Origin: Luteibacter sp.
Lineage (GTDB): Bacteria; Pseudomonadota; Gammaproteobacteria; Xanthomonadales; Rhodanobacteraceae
DNA: 64,000 nt
Direction: 5' to 3'
Assembly (NCBI RefSeq): GCF_009912395.1
Contig: NZ_WNDO01000001.1
Coordinates: 310,001 to 374,000 of the forward strand
Numbering within the stretch: position 1 is the first letter of the stretch; each line of letters starts with the position of its first letter. The position numbers were made by a program, and so were the translations under genes. The notes under the pieces are model-generated. The model did no database searches and was not told the DNA's origin. It saw only the letters and a program-made list of their open reading frames with translations. Positions 39,801 through 49,278 of this stretch are shown here, one piece after another.

Positions 39801-41589
39801 GAGAGAACGGCACTTGCGCGCTGCCCGTGTTCTGCCCTGCCGGTGAATCCGGCGCGACGACCAAACCGACCGTCGGCGCACCTGGCGCGACCGAATTCAC
39901 CACGAACTGCACCGTCTTCGAGGCGGGTAGATAGGTCGCGTCGCCCGCCTGAGTCACCGTGATCGAACAATTACCGCCCGACACGAAGGCGAGTTGGCCC
40001 GTCGAGGGGTTGATGGTGCAAATGTCCGTCGTGGTCGATGAAAACGTCAGCGGCCTGTTCGTATCGACCGACGCCGTGAGGGTGGGCGTCGTACCGTAGT
40101 TCTGTGTGCCCGGATTGGTGAAGACGATCGTCTGGCTGATCTGCGGAGTGATCGAGCCGGAGGGCGACGACGCCGCTCCGGTACCCACGCCATTGGTGGC
40201 GACCACGGTGAACGTATACGCCGTGCCTCGCTGGAGACCGTTGACGGTGATCGGACTGCCCGAGCCCGAAGCGGTCAGCCCGCCGGGACTGGAGGTGACG
40301 GTGTAGCCGGTGATCGTCGAACCGCCGTTATCCGTCGGCGCCGTGAAATTCACGTCGGCGGAGGCCAGTGTCGACGGGCCGCCCGCCGCCGAAGTGACGC
40401 TCCCCACCGAGGGAGCGCCCGGCACGACGGCATCGATATTCATCGAATAGAAGCGTGAACCGGTGAAACCGTTCGCATCGGTCGCGGTGGCCGTGAAGGT
40501 GGCCGGGCCACCCGACGTCGGCGTACCGCTGAGCGTGCCGGCGTTGGGATCCAGGACCAGGCCCGCAGGCAGCGCCGTGGCGCTGAAGGTATAAGGCGCG
40601 GTGCCGCCGGAGGCGCTCAGGGTTTGCGAATAAGCGGTGCCATGCGTCGCATTCGGCAGGGTCGGCGGATTGACGGCGATAGTCGGCGGCGCGACGACCT
40701 GCAAGGTGTATCCCTGTGTCGCGGTCGCATGCGACCCGTCGACGCTGGGCGTGCTGTCGGTCACCGTGAAGCTGACCGGATAGTTCTGCGCCGCCCCGGT
40801 GGGCGTACCGCTGAGCACGCCCGTCGCCGGATTGAAGCTGATGCCAACGGGCAGCGGACCGCTGGCCAGGCTATAGGCGTAAGACGGCGTGCCGCCGGAA
40901 CCGATCAGCGTGACGGAATACGGGCGCCCCTGCGTCGCCGCGGGCAGCGTCGCCGGCGTCAGGCTCACCGTGGGGAAGGCGACCGCGACGGTATAGGCCT
41001 TGTCCACCGCATTGTTGCCGGCGTCGATCACGTGCACCGAAAATGAGAATGAGCCGGCCTTGGATGGCGTGCCCGAAATGATGCCACCGTCGGAGATCGA
41101 CAAACCGGTGGGCGGCGTTCCCGTGAAAGTGTAATGGTAGGGCGCCGTACCGCCGGTGGTCTGCATTTGCACCGCCGTAATGGCCTGGCCGTACGCCATC
41201 GCGGGCAGGGTAGACGGCGTGACCGTCAGGACCGGACCGATCGTGATATTGAACTGGATCAGGGTATTGCTATCGTCATTGGCCGTGAACGAATCCGTCT
41301 GCGTGATGCCCGTATTGGTATAGGTCAGAGCAAAGGCGTCATCTGGCGTGCCTGCCGTGCTGACCGATCCGAATTGAGGTCCGGAGACCACGGTGAAGCC
41401 AAAGGCCGAGCAAGTGAATGTCGCCGTGCCGCCAGGAGCGATATGCGCCGTCTGTGGCGATGTACATGCCGCCCAGGCGCTTCCCGCTCCCGCGAGCCAC
41501 AGCAACAAGACCAGCATGAGCCAGCGTGCCACACCCCTACCCTGGCGCGACGCGCATGCGCCGCTCCCGCCCCGTGACATCTGCGACAT
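36865..41589 (-). CDS. Autotransporter with Ig/fibronectin-type repeats
   Basis: A predicted type V surface protein of 1574 residues. A signal peptide with a cationic start ends near residue 40 (GAGSAWA). The passenger carries several putative-Ig (He_PIG-like) repeats, for example [20 protein letters not shown], two fibronectin-type segments ([21 protein letters not shown]), and two segments with [10 protein letters not shown]-like ends. Cadherin/Big_9-like repeats follow ([20 protein letters not shown]). The last 280 residues or so (from [19 protein letters not shown]) fit an outer-membrane beta barrel, although the protein ends FGP and not in an aromatic residue. An AGGGG precedes the ATG. 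It faces the collar-protein cluster. Confidence 0.88.
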   Translation of the reverse strand: MSQMSRGGSGACASRQGRGVARWLMLVLLLWLAGAGSAWAACTSPQTAHIAPGGTATFTCSAFGFTVVSGPQFGSVSTAGTPDDAFALTYTNTGITQTDSFTANDDSNTLIQFNITIGPVLTVTPSTLPAMAYGQAITAVQMQTTGGTAPYHYTFTGTPPTGLSISDGGIISGTPSKAGSFSFSVHVIDAGNNAVDKAYTVAVAFPTVSLTPATLPAATQGRPYSVTLIGSGGTPSYAYSLASGPLPVGISFNPATGVLSGTPTGAAQNYPVSFTVTDSTPSVDGSHATATQGYTLQVVAPPTIAVNPPTLPNATHGTAYSQTLSASGGTAPYTFSATALPAGLVLDPNAGTLSGTPTSGGPATFTATATDANGFTGSRFYSMNIDAVVPGAPSVGSVTSAAGGPSTLASADVNFTAPTDNGGSTITGYTVTSSPGGLTASGSGSPITVNGLQRGTAYTFTVVATNGVGTGAASSPSGSITPQISQTIVFTNPGTQNYGTTPTLTASVDTNRPLTFSSTTTDICTINPSTGQLAFVSGGNCSITVTQAGDATYLPASKTVQFVVNSVAPGAPTVGLVVAPDSPAGQNTGSAQVPFSPPANTGGSQITGYTVTASPGNITASGATSPITVTGLTLGQAYTFSIVATNGSGPGSSSGQSNAVTPVGAQTIAFNNPGNVNFGATVTMSATATSGLPVQFATTTPNVCEVRNSNQVFGKAPGNCAMQASQDGTPAYRAAANVTQNFQIIVPGGAVTIDTTSLPSPTRGTQYAQNIVASNGAPPYTFTVVSGSLPGNLTLNPSDGGVTGLVTQSGTFNFRVRVTDQAQQFAEQNYSVSVVSPTLVFTPSSLPNGKAAVPYQTTTVSASGGIAPYTYAITSGNLPAGLVMTQAGTISGTPTAAGSFNLTITATDNFGYTGSQSYTVTMAEPTPIAVDDTATVGANNPVTIPVTSNDSGPITSIAVTQAPAHGAAVVNGVNVVYTPAQNYFGTDTFKYTATGPGGTSNAANVNVTVAAGPVPTVTAQKATVLGGQSVTIHGAAGAGNGPFTAASVVAQPSTGNVQVQGTDLVYTAPAEASGDITFDYTLSNVFGTSQPAHVTVTVNPAPIAPPVAAEAIAGRVVQVNLTSAAHGGPFTGANVVSVSPSNAGATSIQASANGYVLTFTAAPTFGGTAQIGYTLTNAYATSAPGYITVTVTPRSDPSKDPEVLGVLSAQADATRRMAVGQISNFQRRLEMLHSGGASGFTNGITLASAGMSRGGDAYADLRRTQDENSRRYLVQPNGDSPESLTAASSQHGNLPGDVSVWTGGAINFGKSQVGTSDNGTDFTTSGLSFGVDKQFSEKLAVGAGVGYGHDNTDVGNKGSRSAVDSYNVALYASYRPTTSFYTDALIGYQWLSFDSKRYVTDNGNRVNGSRDGTQWFASISAGYQMVGDNSQFTPYGRLDVARARLDGYTEHGDDVYSLKYQGQTVKTTTATVGVLAQWAVKRDYGVWAPQLRAEFGHDMQGSGQAVMRYADLLDGPLYRATLYRQSRNHTLLGAGIVLQTRGGWMIRAEYQNQLDNTTRDNQSILLGIEKKFGP

Positions 41590-41924
41590 GGTTTTCCCCT
41601 GCTGGTCCCCGCGGTGACATGGCGAGCCTGTTGACCCGCTCTTCTATAGCGACGACGCATTCCCCTGTAGCGATGCTACTCCGGGGCTTTTACGCATATG
41701 CCGCATACGACAGCCGTATTCGGCAATATCGACATGCGACACACGGGCCGCCAACCGTATTGGACCAAGCCAAAGCCCGGGCAGGTATCACCGATTTCGG
41801 GGGTATACGCCATCCGCGGACCGGCAGAGCATGCGATCCACGCCGACACTTGCACTTGTCCGAAAGGGCAGGCGAGAGTCTGTCGCACGTCCAGCCCGCC
41901 CACGCTGCTCAAAGGGGAGAACTA
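41590..41924. other. 335-base divergent gap between autotransporter and collar genes
   Basis: No protein gene is supported. It must hold the divergent promoters for the autotransporter (minus) and the collar cluster (plus), but no near-consensus pair stands out. A dyad GTAGC-GAT-GCTAC (41667-41679) inside CCCC/GGGG arms (41662-41685) is the one clear structure. The collar cluster has an AAAGGGGAG ribosome-binding site at its 3' end. Confidence 0.5.
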
Positions 41925-42449
41925 ATGAGCGAGCCCTTCGTTGGCCAGATCATGATGGCCGGTTTCAACTTCGCGCCGAGAGGCTACGCGCTGTGCAATG
42001 GACAGACGATGTCCATCCAGCAGAACCAGGCGCTATTCGCGCTGCTGGGAACCCAGTTCGGAGGCAACGGCACCACCAATTTCGTACTTCCCGACCTGAG
42101 GGGACGCGCGCCGCTCGGCATGGGACAGCTCACCGGCGGCACGAATTATCCGCTGGCAGGCTTCGGAGGGGCCGAAAACGTCACGATCGGCATGGCGGAA
42201 ACCCCGACCCATACGCATACGCTGCGGGCGACCACGCAACAGCCCGCGGTCAAGAATCCAACGGGCGGATACCTGACCAAGAACCCGACCGAAAATCTTT
42301 ACGCGGCACCTGGCGGCGCGACGGCCGTGCTCGCACCCGGATCGATCGGCCTTTCCCCCCCTGGCGGCCAACCCCACACGAACATGCAGCCGTTTCGCAC
42401 GATCAATTTTGCGATTGCGTTGACCGGCATCTTTCCGCCGCGCCCCTGA
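41925..42449 (+). CDS. Phage tail collar domain protein 1
   Basis: A 174-residue protein with the tail-collar (PF07484-type) signature: VGQIMMAGFNFAPRGYALCN, then LFALLGTQFGGNGTTNFVLP and DLRGRAPLGMGQ. The middle has HTHTLRATT and the end FRTINFAIALTGIFPPRP. Relatives are often called microcystin-dependent or tail fiber proteins; their role outside phages is not established. No signal peptide is seen. The start follows AAAGGGGAG, and it is the first of three paralogues. Confidence 0.88.
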   Translation: MSEPFVGQIMMAGFNFAPRGYALCNGQTMSIQQNQALFALLGTQFGGNGTTNFVLPDLRGRAPLGMGQLTGGTNYPLAGFGGAENVTIGMAETPTHTHTLRATTQQPAVKNPTGGYLTKNPTENLYAAPGGATAVLAPGSIGLSPPGGQPHTNMQPFRTINFAIALTGIFPPRP

Positions 42450-42463
42450 TCAGGAGACGAATG

Positions 42464-42994
42464 ATGAGCGACCAGTACGTCGGTGAAATCCGTCTCTACG
42501 CTTTCTACAAAATCCCCATTGGCTGGCTGGCTTGCGATGGCAGCCTCAAGTCGATCGCGCAGTACCAGACCTTGTATACGTTGATCGGCACCACCTACGG
42601 CGGCGATGGCGTGAATACCTTCGGTGTGCCCGATCTCCGCGGCCAGGTCCCTATCCACCAGGGCACGGGCAACGGCCTCAGCCCTCATCCCCTTGGCTCC
42701 ACCGGCGGCACGGAAAACGTGACGCTGACCAGTGGCCAGATTCCACAGCACTCCCATACGCTCAATGCCTTGACCGGAGCGTCGACATCGCAATCGCCCG
42801 GCGCAGGCTTCATGCCAGCCACGATCGGTAATGACGACACCTTCTACGTCGACGTCGCCGGCGCGACGGCCATATCGATGAATACGCACTGCGTCGATTC
42901 CGTGGGAGGCAACCAGCCGCATGCCAACCTGATGCCGACGCTGACGGCCAACTTCTGCATCTGTGCGCAAGGCATCTTCCCTAGCCAGCAGTAA
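42464..42994 (+). CDS. Phage tail collar domain protein 2
   Basis: The second paralogue, 176 residues: VGEIRLYAFYKIPIGWLACD, LYTLIGTTYGGDGVNTFGVP, DLRGQVPIHQG, and the end LTANFCICAQGIFPSQQ. It is 14 bases after collar 1. Two tandem ATG codons occur (42461, 42464). I prefer the second because of GGAG spacing and the MSDQY N-terminus. Its C-terminal TANFCIC resembles collar 3 more than collar 1. Confidence 0.87.
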   Translation: MSDQYVGEIRLYAFYKIPIGWLACDGSLKSIAQYQTLYTLIGTTYGGDGVNTFGVPDLRGQVPIHQGTGNGLSPHPLGSTGGTENVTLTSGQIPQHSHTLNALTGASTSQSPGAGFMPATIGNDDTFYVDVAGATAISMNTHCVDSVGGNQPHANLMPTLTANFCICAQGIFPSQQ

Positions 42995-43026
42995 CCCATC
43001 GGCCCCGTATCCAGAGAGACTCCATC

Positions 43027-43563
43027 ATGGCAGACCCCTATATCGGTGAGATCCGACTGTTCGGATTCAATTTTGCCCCCCAGGGATGGCTCCTATGCAA
43101 CGGCGCGTTGCTACAGGTCCGCCAGTATGCGGCCCTCTACTCCCTGCTCGGCGTGAACTATGGCGGCGACGGCGTCAACACGTTCGGTATTCCTGACTTT
43201 CGGGGGCGCGTACCGGTCAACCAGGGCACGGCCCCCGGCCTGACGCCGCGCACGATCGGCCAGTCGTTCGGCACGGAAGGCGTCACGCTGGCCACCCAGC
43301 AGATACCGTCTCACACACATCAGTTCACGGTCTACCAGCAGGCCACGACCGCCAAACGCCACGCCCAGCCGCAAGCAGGCTATGGCATGGGCACGTCGAC
43401 CAAGGACGGCAGCTTCTTCACAAACCCCCAGCCGGTGGATAGCCAGCTCAGCCTGACGACGATCGGCATGTATGGCGGCGGCTTGGCGCACGAAAATCGT
43501 CAACCCTACCTGGCATTGAACTTCTGCATTTGCGTTCAAGGCGACTTCCCGCCGTTCGACTGA
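43027..43563 (+). CDS. Phage tail collar domain protein 3
   Basis: The third paralogue, 178 residues: MADPYIGEIRLFGFNFAPQG, WLLCNGALLQVRQYAALYSL, GVNYGGDGVNTFGIPDFRGR and an end of LALNFCICVQGDFPPFD. It is 32 bases after collar 2 and has an AGAGA ribosome-binding region. Its stop codon overlaps the next gene (TGATG), so the GNAT gene is coupled to the trio. Confidence 0.88.
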   Translation: MADPYIGEIRLFGFNFAPQGWLLCNGALLQVRQYAALYSLLGVNYGGDGVNTFGIPDFRGRVPVNQGTAPGLTPRTIGQSFGTEGVTLATQQIPSHTHQFTVYQQATTAKRHAQPQAGYGMGTSTKDGSFFTNPQPVDSQLSLTTIGMYGGGLAHENRQPYLALNFCICVQGDFPPFD

Positions 43564-44087
43564 TGCCGACCTTGCGCCCCTTTCCCATCCGCAAGACCCT
43601 TTACGAGGATATCGGAGGGACTGGTTTTCACCTGAGGGCCGCAGGAACGGACGATCTTCCGTTCCTGCGGCAGCTCTACGCTCACTCGCGCGCCGAAGAA
43701 ATGAAGGGCGTACCCTGGCCCGAAGCAGCGAAGCATCGTTTTCTGGACTCGCAGTTCGAACTGCAGCACACGCACTATCTCTCGCATTATCCGGACGCGG
43801 ATTTCTTCATCCTGGAGCGCGACGGCCATCCCATGGGCCGCCTGTACGTCGACGATCGTGACGGCAACCTCCACGTCATCGACATCAGCCTGTTGGTGTC
43901 CATGCAAGGAAAAGGCATCGGAACCGACGTGCTCGCCTCATTGCAGGCGACGGCGGTTAGCCGCGGATTCGGCGTAACCCTGCATGTAAGCCGATTCAAT
44001 CCCCGCGCTCAGGCGCTCTACGAGCGTCTGGGTTTCATGGTCACCGGGACCAGCGACACGCATACCGCCATGCGCTGGATCAGTTGA
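43563..44087 (+). CDS. GNAT family acetyltransferase linked to collar genes
   Basis: From the ATG at 43563 the product is 174 residues with a GNAT core. The acetyl-CoA loop reads SMQGKGIGTDVLASLQA, and the C-terminal part reads LHVSRFNPRAQALYERLGFM. GNAT enzymes transfer acetyl from acetyl-CoA to an amine; the substrate here is unknown. Overlap with the collar 3 stop suggests it acts on, or is made with, the collar proteins. Its 3' end overlaps the convergent DUF6916-like gene by 8 bases. Confidence 0.87.
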   Translation: MPTLRPFPIRKTLYEDIGGTGFHLRAAGTDDLPFLRQLYAHSRAEEMKGVPWPEAAKHRFLDSQFELQHTHYLSHYPDADFFILERDGHPMGRLYVDDRDGNLHVIDISLLVSMQGKGIGTDVLASLQATAVSRGFGVTLHVSRFNPRAQALYERLGFMVTGTSDTHTAMRWIS

Positions 44088-44373
44088 ATACGGCCTGATA
44101 GAGAAACCCGTCGCGATCCCGGGCCACCGGCACAAGAAAGATGCCGACCTCGCCCATCGATGCGTTCGTCATCGCATAAATGCGCTGCGGAAAGACCACA
44201 GCTGCCTCATTACGGAACAAGAGGGCGAACGGTTCACGCACACCGTCCGGCACGGCGTGCGCCGGCATCGGCAACACTTCGAGCAACGTAAAGACGACGC
44301 TATGGCCATCGACATCCACCGAGAACGCCTCATTGACGCGACCGGAAAAATGCGAAATCTGAAGAAATTCCAT
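44080..44373 (-). CDS. DUF6916-like small protein
   Basis: A 97-residue cytoplasmic protein starting MEFLQISHFSGRVNEAFSVD, with a beta-rich pattern (HSVVFTLLEVLPMP, REPFALLFRNEAAVVFPQRI, GEVGIFLVPVARDRDGFLYQ). It recalls the uncharacterised DUF6916 family, which I recall near collar-type tail proteins. That link is from memory, not a search. The chosen ATG follows AGGGGG by 7 bases; a start 10 codons upstream is possible. Function unknown. Confidence 0.72.
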   Translation of the reverse strand: MEFLQISHFSGRVNEAFSVDVDGHSVVFTLLEVLPMPAHAVPDGVREPFALLFRNEAAVVFPQRIYAMTNASMGEVGIFLVPVARDRDGFLYQAVFN

Positions 44374-44430
44374 GGATGCGCCCCCTGACGTATCTTGCAG
44401 CATGCATGCGAAAAACCCTTATTTCAAGGA

Positions 44431-45303
44431 TTAGAACGCATCTTCCATGCACGTATCGCGATGTACTTCCATCAGGCGCTCCGCATGACGCGTCAACTGC
44501 CCGATTCGCCATAGAAAATGGATTTCAGTCCGGCCAACGTCACCCAGCGCATGCGCTCGCACATGCGCGTGGGCGGCCAACGTCGGAAGCACGGAACGCG
44601 GAATCCACGCAGCCCCCATGCCCGCGACCACGCGGGAGAGCATCGCGTGGTACGACTCGACTTCTACGACGGGAAGCAGCTGACGACCTGCCGCTTCGAG
44701 CCATGCATCGATACGATAGCGAAACGAGCCATCGTGACGAGACCCGAACAGTTGCATACCACGCAGATCGCGAGGCGATTCCACGACGGGATGGCCGAAC
44801 TCCGTAACCAGGAGCATGTCGTCGGTATAAGCCAGCCGGCTCTCCAGCGCCGCCGTGCTCACGGGGCCATCCACAAGAGCGATATCCAGCACACCGTCCG
44901 CCACCTGCTCGACAAGCACCTCGGACGCCTCGCTGCGCACATCCAGCGTCACCGCCCGATGCCGTGAACGGTACCGAGCAATGAGACGGGGCAGAAATCC
45001 GACCTGCGTGACCCCAAGGGCACCCAGGACAAGATGCCCTTCGGCGTCCTCCTCACGCATGAAGGCGCGGGTGCCATCGGCCAGCCCGACCAAGCGCTGG
45101 GCGTGCTCCAGCAGCTTGCGGCCCTCATGCGAGAGGCTCATTTTCTGCCGTTCGCGAACGAACAGCTCGCAGCCCAGATCTTCCTCGAGCTGCTGGATCC
45201 TGACGGTGATACTCGACGGCACCCGGTTCAGGACCCGCGACGCCCCGATGACCGATCCGGTCTCGGCCACCGCGCAAAAGGCGCGGAGCTGGGATAGCTG
45301 CAT
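44431..45303 (-). CDS. LysR-family transcriptional regulator
   Basis: A 290-residue LysR regulator: an N-terminal helix-turn-helix (LSQLRAFCAVAETGSVIGAS, RIQQLEEDLGCELFVRE) followed by a two-lobed effector domain (GHLVLGALGVTQVGFLPRLI, ADGVLDIALVDGPV). It lies 57 bases upstream of, and on the same strand as, the DUF6916-like gene, so it could belong to that unit. The upstream side is a REP-bearing gap, so the classic divergent target gene is missing and its regulon cannot be guessed. Confidence 0.93.
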   Translation of the reverse strand: MQLSQLRAFCAVAETGSVIGASRVLNRVPSSITVRIQQLEEDLGCELFVRERQKMSLSHEGRKLLEHAQRLVGLADGTRAFMREEDAEGHLVLGALGVTQVGFLPRLIARYRSRHRAVTLDVRSEASEVLVEQVADGVLDIALVDGPVSTAALESRLAYTDDMLLVTEFGHPVVESPRDLRGMQLFGSRHDGSFRYRIDAWLEAAGRQLLPVVEVESYHAMLSRVVAGMGAAWIPRSVLPTLAAHAHVRAHALGDVGRTEIHFLWRIGQLTRHAERLMEVHRDTCMEDAF

Positions 45304-45459
45304 ACCGTCATTCTCCCCTTGAGAATACTTGAGTCGACAAAATTCGATTTCAAGAATACTTAATTTTTCCCATGGAGCGAGGTTTTTTCACGCATTGGCA
45401 GGCCATAAAGGAGGACCGGACAGGGACTCTCGTCCACGCTTGTCGCGACGAAACGCGTC

Positions 45460-45540
45460 TGTAGGAGCGCGCTTGCGCGCGATTCGCGGCAGCGGCAACC
45501 TGGCCCGCTGCCGCGGGTCGCGCGCAAGCGCGCTCCTACA
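45460..45540. repeat. REP pair (BIME) between LysR and ychF
   Basis: Two facing REP units around a spacer of about 35 bases that itself has GCGGCAGCGG/CCGCTGCCGC complementarity, so the whole 81-base element can fold into one long hairpin. The spacer closely resembles that of the element after tufA (CGCGGCAGCGGCAA shared), which suggests recent copying of the complete pair. Confidence 0.9.
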
Positions 45541-45559
45541 AAGCGGTGGCGGATACGAC

Positions 45560-45583
45560 AAGGCCGCGCAAATGCGCGGCCTT
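45560..45583 (-). terminator. Hairpin downstream of ychF
   Basis: An 11-bp stem (AAGGCCGCGCA at 45560-45570 with its complement at 45573-45583) lies 26 bases after the ychF stop codon. Only two U residues end the stem on the minus strand. It is a plausible but weak intrinsic terminator of the ychF transcript. Confidence 0.5.
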
Positions 45584-45609
45584 GGGGTACCAGCGAGCTT
45601 GCCAGCGGG

Positions 45610-46701
45610 TCAGACGTTGAAGCGGAAGTGCAGCACGTCGCCTTCCTTGACGATGTATTCCTTGCCTTCCAGGCGCAGGCGGCCGGCTTCCTTGGCGCCC
45701 TGCTCGCCCTTGAGCTTGATGTAGTCGTCGTAGGCGATGGTTTCGGCGCGGATGAAGCCTCGCTCGAAGTCGGTGTGGATGACACCGGCGGCCTGGGGGG
45801 CCGTGGAACCGGCGCGGAGCTGCCAGGCGCGGACTTCCTTCACGCCGGCGGTGAAGTAGGTCTGCAGGCCGAGCAGCTTGTAGCCGGCGCGGATCACGCG
45901 GTTGAGGCCCGGTTCTTCAAGACCGAGGTCCTTGAGGAATTCGTCGCGGTCGGCGTCTTCGAGCTGTGAGAGTTCTTCCTCGATGGCGGCGCACACCGGC
46001 ACCACCTCGGCGCCCTCTTCCACTGCGCGGGCGCGCACGGCATCCAAATGCGGGTTGTTCTCGAAGCCGTCTTCCGCCACGTTGGCGATGTACATCAGCG
46101 GCTTGAGCGTGATGAGGAACATGTCGCGGATGAGCGCCTTCTCGTCGGCGTCGAGGCCGGCGGTGCGCGCGGACTTGCCTTGGTCGAGCACCGCGGCGAG
46201 CTTCTCGAGCACCGGCTTGCGGGCGAGCGCGTCCTTGTCGTTGGCCTTGGCCGCGCGGGTGGCGCGATCAAGGGCCTTCAGCACGGACTCGAGATCGGCC
46301 AGCGCCAGCTCGGTGTCGATGGTCTCGATGTCGGCGATCGGGTCGACCTTGTTCGCCACGTGGATGACGTTGCCGTCTTCGAAGCAGCGCACCACGTGGG
46401 CGATGGCGTCCGTCTCGCGGATGTGCGCGAGGAACTTGTTGCCCAGGCCTTCGCCCTTCGACGCGCCGGCCACGAGGCCTGCGATGTCGACGAATTCCAT
46501 GGTGGTGGGGATGATCTTCTCGGGCTTCACGATCGCCGCGAGTTCGTCCAGGCGCGGATCGGGCACGGGCACGATGCCGGTGTTCGGCTCGATCGTGCAG
46601 AACGGGAAGTTGGCCGCTGCGATGCCCGCCTTGGTCAGCGCGTTGAACAGGGTGGACTTGCCGACATTAGGCAGGCCGACGATGCCGCATTTGATACCCA
46701 T
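45610..46701 (-). CDS. ychF: Redox-regulated ATPase YchF
   Basis: YchF (Ola1) is a TRAFAC P-loop protein that prefers ATP and binds ribosomes, affecting peroxide tolerance and leaderless translation. The 363 residues show G1 [10 protein letters not shown]3 [19 protein letters not shown], the altered G4 NVAE (in [11 protein letters not shown]) that explains ATP use, and a C-terminal TGS domain ([20 protein letters not shown]). It follows pth, as in many gammaproteobacteria. Confidence 0.97.
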   Translation of the reverse strand: MGIKCGIVGLPNVGKSTLFNALTKAGIAAANFPFCTIEPNTGIVPVPDPRLDELAAIVKPEKIIPTTMEFVDIAGLVAGASKGEGLGNKFLAHIRETDAIAHVVRCFEDGNVIHVANKVDPIADIETIDTELALADLESVLKALDRATRAAKANDKDALARKPVLEKLAAVLDQGKSARTAGLDADEKALIRDMFLITLKPLMYIANVAEDGFENNPHLDAVRARAVEEGAEVVPVCAAIEEELSQLEDADRDEFLKDLGLEEPGLNRVIRAGYKLLGLQTYFTAGVKEVRAWQLRAGSTAPQAAGVIHTDFERGFIRAETIAYDDYIKLKGEQGAKEAGRLRLEGKEYIVKEGDVLHFRFNV

Positions 46702-46788
46702 GGGGCGATGCTCTCGATTCTTCGCAATAGTCGTTGGCTTACGGAGCGTGGCCCTGTAAGTCGGGCCGTCGGCCCTGTAACCCGGCCG

Positions 46789-47367
46789 CTAGGCGGCCGT
46801 ATGCAGTCTTTTCATGGCTTCCTCGAACTTGCCCGACAGCGCCAAAGGCAGCACGTCGAAGGCACGTCCGATACCGATCATGATGGCGTCCTCGTCGGCT
46901 GCGCTCGGGCGACCGAGCACCCACGGGGAGACCTTGTCCTTGTGCCCCGGGTGGCCGATGCCGACCCGCAGGCGATGGAATTTGCCGTGGCCCAGGTGGG
47001 CCATGATGTCGCGCAATCCGTTCTGGCCGCCGTGGCCGCCATCGAACTTCATGCGGACGGTGCCGGGCGAGAGGTCCAGTTCGTCGTGGGCGACGAGGCA
47101 CTCTTCCGGCGCGATCTTGTAGTAGCGCAGCGCCGAGGCGACGGCGATGCCGCTCTTGTTCATGAACGTGGCCGGCTTCAGCAGCCAGACGTTCTCGCCG
47201 GCGATGCGCAGCTTGCAGGTTTCACCGTGCAACTTGCCATCGAAGGCCCAGCGTTCGCCCTGATCCATGGCCAGGGCATCGACACACCAGAACCCGGCAT
47301 TGTGCCGGGTCCTGACGTATTCGGCCCCGGGGTTGCCGAGGCCGACGATGAGACGTATGGACGCCAT
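46789..47367 (-). CDS. pth: Peptidyl-tRNA hydrolase
   Basis: Pth cleaves the ester bond of stray peptidyl-tRNAs. The 192-residue product starts MASIRLIVGLGNPGAEYVRT, with Asn12 and catalytic His22 in RHNAGFWCVD, then LLKPATFMNKSG and the acidic VAHDELDLSPG. It lies between rplY and ychF in conserved order. Confidence 0.97.
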   Translation of the reverse strand: MASIRLIVGLGNPGAEYVRTRHNAGFWCVDALAMDQGERWAFDGKLHGETCKLRIAGENVWLLKPATFMNKSGIAVASALRYYKIAPEECLVAHDELDLSPGTVRMKFDGGHGGQNGLRDIMAHLGHGKFHRLRVGIGHPGHKDKVSPWVLGRPSAADEDAIMIGIGRAFDVLPLALSGKFEEAMKRLHTAA

Positions 47368-47412
47368 GAGATGAAGCGGAAGCGGCCCGCGCCATGCGCG
47401 GGCCGCCGCCGA

Positions 47413-48048
47413 TTACTTCTTCTCTTCGGCCGGAGCGTCGCCGCCTTCGGCGGCCGGATCGACTTCTTCCTGGATGGCGGCCACGGTCACGACGGCAACG
47501 TCGTGTTCCTTGCCCAGGCCCAGCTCAGGAATTTCCACACCGGCCGGCAGCTTGAGGTCGGACAGGTGGACGATGTCGCCAGCCTTCAGGTCGACGAGGT
47601 CGAGCGCGATGAACTCCGGGAGGTCCTTCGGCAGGCACGAGACGGTGATTTCCGTCAGGTTGTGCGAGATGACCAGACCGGCGGTCTTACCGGCCGGGCT
47701 CTTTTCCTGGTTCAGGAAGTGGACCGGCACGGCGACGCGAACGGCTTCGTTCTCGTTGATGCGCAGGAAGTCCATGTGCAGCATGAGCTGCTTGAACGGG
47801 TGCTTCTGCCAGTCCTTGATCAGGACCTTCTGCAGCTTGCCGTCGACGGTCAGGTCGATCACCGACGAGTAGAACGACTCAAAGCGCGAGCCGAGCAGGA
47901 TGTCGTTGTGAAGGACCTGGATCGCCTGGGGGGCTTCGCCCGCACCGTAAACGATCGCCGGCACGTGGCCCGCAATACGAAGGCGGCGGCTCGCACCCTT
48001 CCCTTCGATCTTGCGGCTCGTGGCCGTGAGCTTGTGGTTGGTAGACAT
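47413..48048 (-). CDS. rplY: 50S ribosomal protein L25/general stress protein Ctc
   Basis: L25 binds 5S rRNA. This 211-residue version has the N-terminal L25 domain (about 1-95, with GASRRLRIAGHVPAIVYGAG) and the C-terminal Ctc/TL5-like domain (about 100-190, VAVPVHFLNQEKSPAGKTAG), plus an acidic Ala/Glu tail. It is longer than the 94-residue E. coli L25 and is the common form outside enterobacteria. It lies between prs and pth. Confidence 0.96.
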   Translation of the reverse strand: MSTNHKLTATSRKIEGKGASRRLRIAGHVPAIVYGAGEAPQAIQVLHNDILLGSRFESFYSSVIDLTVDGKLQKVLIKDWQKHPFKQLMLHMDFLRINENEAVRVAVPVHFLNQEKSPAGKTAGLVISHNLTEITVSCLPKDLPEFIALDLVDLKAGDIVHLSDLKLPAGVEIPELGLGKEHDVAVVTVAAIQEEVDPAAEGGDAPAEEKK

Positions 48049-48129
48049 TGGTGTTGCCTCAAGTGAAACCGCCTCGCGGCGGCTTGTAAAGGACTCCCCC
48101 GCGACCAGGGGAGCCCGAAAAACGGTGGA

Positions 48130-49086
48130 TCAGTCGATGTAGAGCGAGCTCACCGACTCGCCGAAGGCGATGCGGCGGATCGTCTCCGCGAGCAGTTCCG
48201 CGACCGACAACTGGCGAATTTTCGCACAGTTACGGGCGTTGTCGCGCAACGGCAGCGTATTGGTGACCACCAGCTGGTCGAGCTGGGAGTTCTCCAGGTT
48301 GGTGATCGCGGCGCCCGAGAGCACCGGATGCACGCAGTAGGCGACGACCTTGCGGGCGCCCTTTTCCTTCAGCGCGGCCGCCGCGGCGCACAGCGTGCCG
48401 GCGGTGTCCACGATGTCGTCCACGAGGACGCAGGTCTTGCCTTCCACGTCGCCGATGATGTTCATCACCGTCGCGACGTTCGCCCGGGGGCGGCGCTTGT
48501 CGATGATGGCCAGGTCGGCGTCGTCCAGGCGCTTGGCAAGTGCGCGGGCGCGCACCACGCCGCCCACGTCCGGGCTGACCACGATCAGGTCGTCCATGCT
48601 GTGGTGGCGCCAGATGTCGGCCAACAGCACCGGCGAGGCGTACACGTTGTCGACCGGGATGTCGAAGAAGCCCTGGATCTGGTCGGCGTGCAGATCGATC
48701 GTGAGCACGCGATCGGCGCCGGCCGTGGCGATCATCTTGGCGGCCAGCTTCGCCGTAATCGGCACGCGGGCCGAACGCGGGCGACGATCCTGGCGGGCGT
48801 AGCCGAAGTACGGCATCACCGCCGTGACGCTACCGGCCGAGGCGCGCTTGAGCGCGTCTACCAGCACCAGCAGGTCGAACAGGTTCTCCGCGCTGGGAGC
48901 GCCCGTCGGCTGGATGACGAAGACTTCCTGCTTGCGTACGTTTTCCTCGATCTCGATCTGCGCTTCGCCATCGCTGAAGCGACCCACAAGGGCCTTGCCC
49001 AGCGGGATGCCCAGGCGGGCGGCGACATCGTCGGCGAGCGCGCGGTGCGCGTTGCCGGTGAACAGCATCGGGGTGGACGTATCCAC
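48130..49086 (-). CDS. prs: Ribose-phosphate pyrophosphokinase
   Basis: Prs makes PRPP from ribose-5-phosphate and ATP for nucleotide, His and Trp synthesis. I choose the GTG at 49086 as start because AGGAG lies just upstream and the product then begins [20 protein letters not shown] (318 residues). A GTG 14 codons earlier lacks a ribosome-binding site. Motifs include [11 protein letters not shown], the flexible loop region [13 protein letters not shown] and the PRPP-binding [13 protein letters not shown]. It lies next to tRNA-Gln. Confidence 0.96.
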   Translation of the reverse strand: MDTSTPMLFTGNAHRALADDVAARLGIPLGKALVGRFSDGEAQIEIEENVRKQEVFVIQPTGAPSAENLFDLLVLVDALKRASAGSVTAVMPYFGYARQDRRPRSARVPITAKLAAKMIATAGADRVLTIDLHADQIQGFFDIPVDNVYASPVLLADIWRHHSMDDLIVVSPDVGGVVRARALAKRLDDADLAIIDKRRPRANVATVMNIIGDVEGKTCVLVDDIVDTAGTLCAAAAALKEKGARKVVAYCVHPVLSGAAITNLENSQLDQLVVTNTLPLRDNARNCAKIRQLSVAELLAETIRRIAFGESVSSLYID

Positions 49087-49137
49087 GGGGAACTCCTGGC
49101 GTGAGATGGGTTGGATCGGCTTTGCCACCGCGGACGG

Positions 49138-49214
49138 TGGCTGGGGCGGCAGGATTCGAACCTGCGTATGCGGGAATCAAAATCCCGTGCCTTAACCAGC
49201 TTGGCGACGCCCCA
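49138..49214 (-). tRNA. tRNA-Gln (TTG anticodon)
   Basis: A 77-base cloverleaf with encoded CCA. TGGGGCG pairs with CGCCCCA apart from the usual tRNA-Gln weak first pair, the anticodon loop is ATTTTGATT (anticodon TTG, decoding CAA/CAG), and the T-loop is GGTTCGAATCC. Its position between ispE and prs is conserved in Pseudomonas and Xanthomonas. Confidence 0.96.
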
Positions 49215-49278
49215 ACAATTCTTCCGGCGAGCCGGCGGCCCACCATGGCTTGCCGCTGCCCGCGGCCCTTCCCGTCAC

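Larger units (their letters stand above)
45304..45609. other. 306-base gap between ychF and the LysR gene
   Basis: No gene is supported. It contains a REP pair (45460-45540), the hairpin after ychF (45560-45583), and AT-rich sequence next to the LysR start (45310-45370) that should hold its promoter (for example AAAATTCGATTTCAAGAATA). No near-consensus promoter was assigned. Confidence 0.55.

Noticed and set aside
41925-44087. Tail-collar genes as a prophage
   Set aside because: No integrase, terminase, capsid, sheath, lysis or att-like repeats are seen in the window. GC and codon use look like the neighbours, so a domesticated cassette is the better reading.
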